In this document: in pieces, positions 58,200-64,000 of the stretch
Position numbering within the stretch: the stretch's first letter is position 1
Layout: each line of letters begins with the position of its first letter
Assembly (NCBI GenBank): GCA_000963575.1
Contig: CP011077.1
Span: forward strand, 4,774,001 to 4,838,000
Direction: 5' to 3'
DNA length: 64,000 nt
From: Klebsiella michiganensis
GTDB lineage: Bacteria > Pseudomonadota > Gammaproteobacteria > Enterobacterales > Enterobacteriaceae
Position numbers and translations under genes: made by a program
The notes under the pieces: generated by a model
The model's database searches: none
What the model was told of the DNA's origin: nothing
The model's input: the letters and a program-made list of their open reading frames with translations, nothing else

Positions 58200-58515
58200 C
58201 AGCGCCTGTGGCGTTCAGCGTGGCTGTGGATTTAAAGCCAGGCACGGCTCCGGCTTAAATCGCCTCCGTTTTCTCTCCGACTGGCCAGGGTCCGGACGTT
58301 GGGAACGGCCGGAGGCTGAGAGCGTCGGGAACGCATCTCAGCCGACCCAGGACTGGGAGATAAAACGGAGGTCTGCCGCTTCAGCGGTCGATTTATTTCG
58401 CCGGGAGTCCGGGGTCTCGGGGGAGTGACGGTGACTCCCCCGAGCCGTTCACCTGTTCGGGGATAACATATGACTCTGGGCTGGAAGTGAACGGAATATT
58501 AGCCCGCCCAGCATA
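58200..58515. other. Highly structured gene-free segment, candidate RNA or repeat element
   Basis: Between uspA and rsmJ, 582 bp carry no gene; 58037-58199 shows nothing. From 58200 on, stems nest closely: GATTTAA-A-GCC/GGCTTAAATC (58229/58252), CCTCCGTTTT/AAAACGGAGG (58263/58362), CCGG-A-CGTT/AACG-G-CCGG (58292/58304), GGCTGAGAGCGT/ACGC-A-TCTCAGCC (58314/58331), CCGCT/AGCGG (58376/58383), CTCGGGGGAGT/ACTCCCCCGAG (58416/58434) and CCGTTCAC/GTGAACGG (58445/58487). AAATCG (58257) could pair instead with CGATTT (58389), closing a multibranch loop. Strand and function are unknown; I recognise no known RNA family. Confidence 0.6.
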
Positions 58516-58575
58516 ATCGTGGATATTTTTGACGAAGAGGCAACGTCTTCCCGGGGAGCGCAGTCGGAGTAGCGG

Positions 58576-59328
58576 CTATTCCGGCGTCCCGGCGTAAATA
58601 TCAAACCGATGCCCCTTGGTCACCACCGCATTCTGCGTGGCGACTTCGGCCAGCGGGGGAGCATAATCCGGGCGCTTCACTACCACCCTTTTCTTAGCCA
58701 GCGCTCTGGCCGGAGCCAATAATCCGTCCGCATCTTCATCCGGCCCCACCAAAGACTGGAAGACACGCATCTCTTTCTTCACCAGCGCGCTCTTCTGCTT
58801 ATGGGGGAACATCGGATCGAGATACACCACATCCGGCCTCGGCGTAATATCGCTGAGCGCCGTCAGGCTTGAGGCATGAATGAGCTGTAATCGCTCCTGC
58901 AGCCAGCCGCCGATTTCCGGATCTTCGTAGCCACGGCGCAGGCCGTCATCAAGTAACGCGGCAACCACCGGATTGCGCTCCAGCATCCGCACGCGGCAGC
59001 CTACGGAGGCCAGCACGAAGGCGTCCCGCCCCAGCCCGGCCGTCGCGTCGACAACGTCCGGGAGATAGCTGCCTTTAACGCCCACAGCTTTCGCCACCGC
59101 TTCACCACGTCCGCCGCCAAACTTACGGCGGTGCGCCATCGCGCCGGAGACAAAATCCACGAAGATGCCGCCCAATTTGGGCTCGTCGCGTTTGCGCAGC
59201 TCCAGCCTTTCAGGGGTTAATACCAGCGCCATCAGCGCCTCTGCATCATGTTCAAGCTGCCAGCGGCTGCTCAAAACAGATAAGGCGCCGGAGTCGGCGC
59301 CTGCTTCAGTCAGTAAACAGATTTTCAC
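58576..59328 (-). CDS. rsmJ: 16S rRNA (guanine-1516-N2)-methyltransferase RsmJ
   Basis: A 250-residue SAM-dependent methyltransferase, the same length as E. coli RsmJ (YhiQ). The SAM site is VVDATAGLGRDAFVLASVGC at about residues 90-109, and the catalytic-region motif VVYLDPMFPHKQKSALVKKE follows near 165. It methylates G1516 of 16S rRNA. It begins 8 bp after the prlC stop and is co-transcribed with it, so it probably shares the heat-shock promoter. ATG at 59328. Confidence 0.95.
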   Translation of the reverse strand: MKICLLTEAGADSGALSVLSSRWQLEHDAEALMALVLTPERLELRKRDEPKLGGIFVDFVSGAMAHRRKFGGGRGEAVAKAVGVKGSYLPDVVDATAGLGRDAFVLASVGCRVRMLERNPVVAALLDDGLRRGYEDPEIGGWLQERLQLIHASSLTALSDITPRPDVVYLDPMFPHKQKSALVKKEMRVFQSLVGPDEDADGLLAPARALAKKRVVVKRPDYAPPLAEVATQNAVVTKGHRFDIYAGTPE

Positions 59329-59336
59329 GTCGTGGC

Positions 59337-61379
59337 TTAGCCCTGAATACCGTAATGATCCAGCATCGCGTCCAGCTGCGGCTCGCGCCCGCGGAAGCGT
59401 TTGAACAGCTCCATCGGCTCTTCCGAACCACCACGGGTCAGGATATTGTCGAGGAAAGACTGGCCAGTTTCACGGTTGAAAATGCCCTCTTCTTCGAAGC
59501 GAGAGAACGCATCTGCCGCCAGCACGTCGGCCCACAGGTAACTGTAGTAGCCCGCCGCATAGCCGCCGGCAAAAATGTGGCTGAAAGCGTGTGGGAACCG
59601 GCCCCAGCTCGGCCCTGGCACCACGGCAACCTGCTTCTTAATGTCAGCCAGCGTTTGCAGCACTTTCGCCCCCTGCTCAGGGTTGAATTCCGCGTGCAGG
59701 CGGAAGTCGAACAGGCCGAACTCCAGCTGGCGAAGGATAAACAACGCCGCCTGGTAGTTTTTCGCCGCCAGCATTTTTTCCAGCAGCTCAACGGGCAGAG
59801 ATTCACCGGTTTCATAGTGGCCGGAGATAAACGCCAGCGCTTCCGGCTCCCAGCACCAGTTTTCCATAAACTGGCTCGGTAGCTCGACCGCATCCCAGGG
59901 CACGCCGTTGATGCCGGACACGCCCGCGGTTTCGATTTTGGTCAGCATATGGTGCAGACCGTGGCCGAACTCATGGAACAGGGTGATCACTTCGTCATGG
60001 GTAAACAGCGCTGGTTTGCCGTTCACCGGACGGTTGAAGTTACAGGTCAGATAGGCCACCGGCTTTTGCAGCGAACCGTCGGCACGGCGCATTTTGCCCA
60101 CGCAGTCATCCATCCACGCCCCGCCGCGTTTATGCTCGCGAGCGTATAGATCGAGGTAGAAGCTGCCGCGCAGCTCACCCTGATCGTCATACAGCTCGAA
60201 GAAGCGCACGTCCGGGTGCCAGACGTCGATATCTTTCCGCTCTTTGGCGGTAATGCCGTAGATGCGTTTCACGACTTCAAACAGGCCGTTCACCGCCCGC
60301 TCTTCCGGGAAGTACGGGCGCAGTTGCTCGTCGCTGATGCTGTAGAGATGCTGTTTCTGTTTTTCGCTGTACCAGGTGATGTCCCACGGCTCCAGCTCTT
60401 CCACGCCGTAATGCTCTTTTGCATAGGCGCGCAGCTGGGCCAGCTCGGCTTCACCCTGCGGGCGAGCACGTTTGGCCAGGTCGGACAGGAACTCCAGCAC
60501 CTGCTGTGGGTTTTCCGCCATTTTGGTAGCGAGGGATTTTTCCGCATAGTTGCCAAAGCCCAGCAGCTGAGCCAGCTCGTGGCGCAGCGCCAGAATCTCT
60601 TCCATCACCGGGGTGTTATCCCACTTCCCGGCGTTCGGCCCCTGGTCAGAAGCACGCGTTGAATACGCGCGGTACATTTCTTCGCGCAGGGCGCGGTTGT
60701 CACAGTAGGTCAGCACCGGCAGATAGCTTGGAATATCCAGCGTCAGCAGCCAGCCGGCCTGCTCTTTGGCTTCCGCCTGAGCGCGCGCTGCGGCTAAGGC
60801 GCTTTCCGGCATCCCGGCAAGCTCGGCTTCATCGGTAATCAGCTTGCTCCAGCCCATGGTGGCATCGAGCACGTTGTTGCTGTAGGTAGACCCCAGCTCG
60901 GACAGGCGAGCGGAGATCTCACCGTAGCGCTGCTGTTTGTCTTTTGGCAGACCAATCCCGGACAGCTCGAAGTCACGCAGGGCGTTATCCACCGCTTTCT
61001 TCTCGGCGATGCTCAGGCTGGCGTAGTTCGCACCGTCACGCAGGTCGCGGTAAGCGTTATACAACCCTTCGTGCTGGCCAACCCAGGTGCTGTATTCGGA
61101 CAGCAGCGGCAGCGTTTGCTCATAGGCTTCGCGCAGCTCAGGGCTGTTTTGTACCGAGTTCAGGTGGCTGACCGGGGAAAACAGGCGACCCAGGCGATCG
61201 TCCACTTCCGCCAGCGGCTGAACCAGGTTCTGCCAGCTGTAAGGCGCGCCCTGCGCAACCACGCTTTCCACCGCCGCACGGCAGTCGTCCAGCGCTTGAG
61301 TCACGGCCGGAACAACATGTTCAGGTTTGATGGCGGAAAACGGCGGCAGCTCAAAAGAGGTCAGTAAAGGATTGGTCAT
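59337..61379 (-). CDS. prlC: Oligopeptidase A
   Basis: A 680-residue M3-family zinc metallopeptidase, identical in length to E. coli PrlC. The zinc motif HEFGHGLHHM is near residue 469 with the third ligand Glu downstream (GVPWDAVELPSQFMENWCWE). It degrades oligopeptides in the cytoplasm, including cleaved signal peptides. I start at the ATG at 61379 (MTNPLLTSFELPPFS); 13 upstream codons are open but not conserved. A consensus sigma-32 promoter lies 60-90 bp upstream. Operon with rsmJ. Confidence 0.96.
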   Translation of the reverse strand: MTNPLLTSFELPPFSAIKPEHVVPAVTQALDDCRAAVESVVAQGAPYSWQNLVQPLAEVDDRLGRLFSPVSHLNSVQNSPELREAYEQTLPLLSEYSTWVGQHEGLYNAYRDLRDGANYASLSIAEKKAVDNALRDFELSGIGLPKDKQQRYGEISARLSELGSTYSNNVLDATMGWSKLITDEAELAGMPESALAAARAQAEAKEQAGWLLTLDIPSYLPVLTYCDNRALREEMYRAYSTRASDQGPNAGKWDNTPVMEEILALRHELAQLLGFGNYAEKSLATKMAENPQQVLEFLSDLAKRARPQGEAELAQLRAYAKEHYGVEELEPWDITWYSEKQKQHLYSISDEQLRPYFPEERAVNGLFEVVKRIYGITAKERKDIDVWHPDVRFFELYDDQGELRGSFYLDLYAREHKRGGAWMDDCVGKMRRADGSLQKPVAYLTCNFNRPVNGKPALFTHDEVITLFHEFGHGLHHMLTKIETAGVSGINGVPWDAVELPSQFMENWCWEPEALAFISGHYETGESLPVELLEKMLAAKNYQAALFILRQLEFGLFDFRLHAEFNPEQGAKVLQTLADIKKQVAVVPGPSWGRFPHAFSHIFAGGYAAGYYSYLWADVLAADAFSRFEEEGIFNRETGQSFLDNILTRGGSEEPMELFKRFRGREPQLDAMLDHYGIQG

Positions 61380-61440
61380 AAGCGCGTTCCTGATTAAAAG
61401 GGAGAGAGAAGCGCTCAAGCGGCGCTTTGTGCATGGAGTC

Positions 61441-61471
61441 TAGCATGGGGTTAAGTGTAGCGAATTTCAAT
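61441..61471 (-). promoter_or_regulatory. Sigma-32 promoter of prlC-rsmJ
   Basis: On the minus strand ATTGAAA (61471-61465) and CCCCATGCTA (61450-61441) are separated by 14 bp, close to the heat-shock consensus CTTGAAA-N13-17-CCCCATNT. It lies 62 bp ahead of the prlC ATG. prlC is a known heat-shock gene in E. coli, and rpoH is in this window. Confidence 0.9.
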
Positions 61472-61498
61472 CCCGGGCGTTGCGCTGGGCTTGCCAGG

Positions 61499-61522
61499 AA
61501 AAGGGGCAGCAGGCGCTGCCCC
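61499..61522 (-). terminator. Terminator of the acid phosphatase gene
   Basis: GGGGCAGC (61503-61510) pairs with GCTGCCCC (61515-61522), followed on the minus strand by TTTTCC. It starts 10 bases after the phosphatase stop, just upstream of the prlC promoter. Confidence 0.85.
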
Positions 61523-61532
61523 GAAAGGGAAA

Positions 61533-62804
61533 TCAGTGGGATTTCTGCGCCATGGCGTAGGCTGCAGGCAGGTTCAGGCGCTGCCAGAACTGCTGGTCTG
61601 CCGTCGTACCGGACAGAGGATAACCCGCAGGCAGCGCGGTTTTCACCATCAAGTCGCGGCGCTGGGCGGTGGACAGCTTAGGCAGCGCCGCTTCCAGCAG
61701 GACTTCCGCCCCTTGCGGCACTTTCAGGGCTTGCTTCTCGCCCTTCTGCTGCGGCAGGTCGTAGGTCATGGTGAAGCGGTACAGTTCTTTCATCGCCGGG
61801 GCGCGGTACGGATCGTCTTTTGCGGAAGATTTCGCACATTCAGCCAAAGTGGTCCCGCACTCTTTTTCCAGCGCGGTACGCAGCTGATCGCGAGCTTCGT
61901 TAAACAATGTGCGGTATTTCGGGTCGTTCAGGTAGTTAGCGACATTACGCTGCGCCACCATGCGGGAGCCCATCACGTCCAGCGGGTAATGCACGCCCAG
62001 CACAATGCGCGAGTAACCGTAGCGCGCGCCGCGCTCAACCAGGGCTTCAAAGCGCTCAGGCACCATCTCAGCCATCAGCAGCGCGTCGGTGTAGCCGGTG
62101 TTGGTATGGCCGCTTGGGAAGGAGCCACCGTCCGCGGTATAGGGTTTGTTATCTTTAATCACCACATCGTCCGGCACGAGGTGAATGGTGTTGCCCTGGA
62201 TCAGGAACGGACGCGGGTTATTGAAATGCTTCTTCGCGGCGCTGGTGCTGACTTCGGAGGCTTTAATCAGCGCCGCGGCTTTGCTCAGCTCGCCTTTATC
62301 GTAAGCGGCCAGGAAAGCTTTCCCCAGGCGTGGCCCCATGGCGTCACTCAGGAAGTAAAGGTGGTTGATGCCCTCGGCATCCGCCAGCGCCTGATGACGC
62401 GAAGTCTGCACGGCATTCAGGTTGATGTTGGTGACCGTTTCAAGGTTCTGCTTAATCACAGATTCCGGCAGTCGGCTGAACGCGGAAAGCAGCTCAATGC
62501 CCGCCTTCTGGTTGGCTTTAGTCTGGAAGTCATAGCCGCTCGCCTTCAGCCAGGCGGTATCCGCCAGCTTTTTGCCTTGCTTCGCTTTATCCAACTGGTC
62601 GCGGGTCAGTTTATCCGCATCGCCTTTCAGGGCAGTGCGCAGCGCCGCCAGGGACTGCGTTTCAAGATCATCAAACGCCTGGCTGCTGTTTGCCGGGGTC
62701 ACGCTATTGGCTATCGCCGCGGCCTGAGGGAGAGACACATCCTTCGCCAGGGCGGGCAGAGTGACGGCTAACGCGGCGGCCAGCATAGAAATACGAAGTT
62801 TCAT
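61533..62804 (-). CDS. Periplasmic class-A-type acid phosphatase (PAP2 superfamily)
   Basis: A 423-residue secreted phosphatase. The signal peptide MKLRISMLAAALAVTLPALA is followed by KDVSLPQ. The three-part PAP2/class-A signature is intact: K-X6-RP in KKHFNNPRPF, PSGH in GSFPSGHTNTGY, and SR-X5-H-X3-D in SRIVLGVHYPLDV. It is much longer than PhoN/PhoC (about 250), with an extra N-terminal helical region and a C-terminal tail. It would release phosphate from organic phosphoesters in the periplasm. A Pho-box-like site at 62861 suggests phosphate-starvation control. Not present between prlC and rlmJ in E. coli. Confidence 0.88.
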   Translation of the reverse strand: MKLRISMLAAALAVTLPALAKDVSLPQAAAIANSVTPANSSQAFDDLETQSLAALRTALKGDADKLTRDQLDKAKQGKKLADTAWLKASGYDFQTKANQKAGIELLSAFSRLPESVIKQNLETVTNINLNAVQTSRHQALADAEGINHLYFLSDAMGPRLGKAFLAAYDKGELSKAAALIKASEVSTSAAKKHFNNPRPFLIQGNTIHLVPDDVVIKDNKPYTADGGSFPSGHTNTGYTDALLMAEMVPERFEALVERGARYGYSRIVLGVHYPLDVMGSRMVAQRNVANYLNDPKYRTLFNEARDQLRTALEKECGTTLAECAKSSAKDDPYRAPAMKELYRFTMTYDLPQQKGEKQALKVPQGAEVLLEAALPKLSTAQRRDLMVKTALPAGYPLSGTTADQQFWQRLNLPAAYAMAQKSH

Positions 62805-62860
62805 TATTTTTCCTTTTATTCAAACGATTACCTTGCCTGGCAGCGACGCTATCCTGGTAA

Positions 62861-62879
62861 TTTGACGTTTTTATGACAC
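62861..62879 (-). promoter_or_regulatory. Candidate PhoB box of the acid phosphatase gene
   Basis: On the minus strand GTGTCATAAAAACGTCAAA matches the PhoB consensus CTGTCAT-N4-CTGTCAT at 11 of 14 half-site positions by eye, with the AT-rich linker typical of Pho boxes. It ends 56 bp upstream of the ATG. Inferred from motif only. Confidence 0.65.
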
Positions 62880-62999
62880 CGTTATGTTTTGAAACGCTTT
62901 CTCCCCGACTGAAACAGCGCCGCGCCCGGGCGGTAATCCGCCGCAATCTGCGGTAAACTGTGGGAAATTTGTTTTCTTATTCGTGGAACACCATCCCTC

Positions 63000-63842
63000 A
63001 TGCTCAGCTATCGCCACAGCTTTCACGCCGGTAACCATGCCGACGTACTAAAACACACCGTTCAAAGCCTGATTATTGAATCGCTAAAAGAGAAGGAGAA
63101 GCCGTTTCTCTATCTCGACACTCACGCAGGCGCCGGTCGTTACCAGCTGAGCAGCGAACATGCGGAGCGCACCGGCGAGTATCTGGAAGGTATCGCGCGC
63201 ATCTGGCAGCAGGACGATTTGCCAGCTGAGCTGGAAGCCTATATTGGCGCGGTACAGCATCTGAACCGCAGCGGCAACCTGCGTTATTACCCGGGCTCCC
63301 CGCTGATTGCCCGCCACCTGTTGCGTGAGCAGGACAGCCTGCAGTTGACCGAGCTGCATCCGTCCGACTTCCCGCTGCTGCGCTCGGAGTTCCAGAAAGA
63401 CAACCGCGCCCGCGTTGAGCGCGCCGACGGCTACCAGCAACTGAAAGCGAAGCTGCCGCCGGTTTCCCGCCGTGGGCTGATCCTCATCGACCCACCGTAT
63501 GAGATCAAAACCGACTATCAGGACGTGGTGAAAGGCATCGCTGAGGGCTATAAGCGTTTTGCGACGGGCACCTACGCGCTGTGGTACCCGGTGGTGCTGC
63601 GTCAGCAAATCAAACGCATGATCCGCGACCTGGAAGAGACCGGCATTCGCCGCATCCTGCAAATCGAGCTGGCGGTTCGCCCGGACAGCGATCAGCGCGG
63701 CATGACGGCTTCCGGCATGATCGTGATTAACCCGCCGTGGAAGCTGGAACAGCAGATGGCAAACGTCCTGCCATGGCTGCACAAAAAGCTGGTGCCAACG
63801 GGTACCGGCTCCACCACGTTGAGCTGGATTGTGCCTGAATAA
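63000..63842 (+). CDS. rlmJ: 23S rRNA (adenine-2030-N6)-methyltransferase RlmJ
   Basis: A 280-residue methyltransferase, the same length as E. coli RlmJ (YhiR). The N-terminal MLSYRHSFHAGNHADVLKHT is almost invariant, the SAM region is FLYLDTHAGAGRYQL, and the catalytic DPPY is in GLILIDPPYEIKTDYQDV. It methylates A2030 of 23S rRNA. Single gene, divergent from the acid phosphatase and followed by gor. The ATG at 63000 has no strong ribosome site (GTGGAACACCATCCCTC upstream). Confidence 0.95.
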   Translation: MLSYRHSFHAGNHADVLKHTVQSLIIESLKEKEKPFLYLDTHAGAGRYQLSSEHAERTGEYLEGIARIWQQDDLPAELEAYIGAVQHLNRSGNLRYYPGSPLIARHLLREQDSLQLTELHPSDFPLLRSEFQKDNRARVERADGYQQLKAKLPPVSRRGLILIDPPYEIKTDYQDVVKGIAEGYKRFATGTYALWYPVVLRQQIKRMIRDLEETGIRRILQIELAVRPDSDQRGMTASGMIVINPPWKLEQQMANVLPWLHKKLVPTGTGSTTLSWIVPE

Positions 63843-63856
63843 GAAAGCTCGCCGCA

Positions 63857-63903
63857 GGATAATTCGAGCTGCAGCCAACGCCGCTGTAGCTTGAAGTATG
63901 GCG
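63857..63903. repeat. Internally deleted ERIC element
   Basis: ATAATTCGAGCTGCAG, the ERIC left-end sequence, is joined directly to CCAACGCCGCTGTAGCTTGA and AGTATGGCG, the right end. The central GAGCTTAC/GTAAG palindrome is missing. The junction falls at a GCAG shared by both halves, which suggests a deletion through short homology. It lies between rlmJ and gor. Confidence 0.75.
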
Positions 63904-63983
63904 TGGCTATCGCAACAATCGGTAGAACCTTTATCCCGGCGCGCTACAATCGCGCCTAAATTTCGACTCAAATGGGAAACATC

Positions 63984-64000
63984 ATGACCAAACATTATGA
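63984..64000 (+). CDS. gor: Glutathione reductase, 5' end only
   Basis: ATG at 63984 followed by codons for Thr, Lys, His, Tyr and the first two bases of the next codon matches the start of E. coli Gor (MTKHYD). GGGAAACATC precedes the start. The enzyme reduces glutathione disulfide with NADPH. Position directly after rlmJ is conserved. The rest lies outside the window. Confidence 0.85.

Noticed and set aside
57994..58575. Remnant of dtpB
   Set aside because: I could find no frame resembling a peptide transporter in this gap; the segment is hairpin-rich rather than a decayed gene.
61491..62771. 426-codon plus-strand frame
   Set aside because: Antisense to the acid phosphatase, whose signal peptide and three active-site motifs are intact.
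63084..63995. 303-codon minus-strand frame
   Set aside because: Antisense to rlmJ and running into gor; no ribosome site.

Overview
The window is enterobacterial chromosome. Gene content and order follow the Escherichia coli gntR-to-gor region closely: gntK/gntR, yhhW, yhhX, ryhB, yhhY, ggt, yhhA, ugpBAECQ, livKHMGF, panM, livJ, rpoH, ftsXEY, rsmD, yhhLMN, zntA, tusA, yhhQ, dcrB, yhhT, yhiN, pitA, uspBA, rsmJ, prlC, rlmJ, gor. GC content is fairly high and ERIC and REP-like repeats sit between genes. This points to Enterobacteriaceae, perhaps near Cedecea or Enterobacter; the genus cannot be fixed from sequence alone. E. coli lacks several of the blocks seen here, and dtpB is missing from its usual place after uspA.

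Layout. 1-3900: gluconate repressor, the quercetinase and oxidoreductase genes, three tandem ERIC elements, and the Fur-controlled small RNA RyhB. 3900-12150: an acetyltransferase, gamma-glutamyltranspeptidase, and the glycerol-3-phosphate uptake operon ugpBAECQ behind phased PhoB half-sites; a 59-bp REP-like tandem array lies upstream of ugpB. 12180-19000: the branched-chain amino acid ABC importer with two paralogous binding proteins, plus panM. 19250-23520: an accessory module of an aromatic-amino-acid-type permease, a PuuE/GabT-like aminotransferase and a divergent MocR regulator. 23700-30380: rpoH, with a sigma-E promoter and DnaA box, then ftsXEY, rsmD and small membrane-protein genes. 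30380-34090: an accessory PTS/SIS-isomerase/LacI sugar module with a perfect 26-bp palindromic operator. 34200-40270: zntA, a HigBA toxin-antitoxin pair, tusA, yhhQ, dcrB and yhhT.

40270-46090 is accessory: a PaiB-like flavoprotein, a second MocR regulator, a ClpP paralogue with Asn at the usual catalytic Asp position, a DMT exporter, and a small-oxidoreductase cluster. 46160-51470 encodes an STN-containing TonB-dependent receptor, an ECF sigma factor with a Fur-box promoter, a FecR-type anti-sigma and a private TonB: a surface-signalling iron or haem uptake system without a hemophore gene. 51630-53790 holds a phosphoribosyltransferase and a HAD phosphatase converging on a DeoR regulator. 53860-64000 returns to the conserved backbone, with an added periplasmic acid phosphatase (candidate PhoB box) next to prlC, which has a clear sigma-32 promoter.

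The least explained pieces are a roughly 315-bp gene-free stretch at 58200-58515 dense in nested hairpins with alternative pairings, and a two-hairpin repeat of about 95 bp present at 23532 and, inverted, at 48796, in both places lying between two look-alike terminator hairpins.
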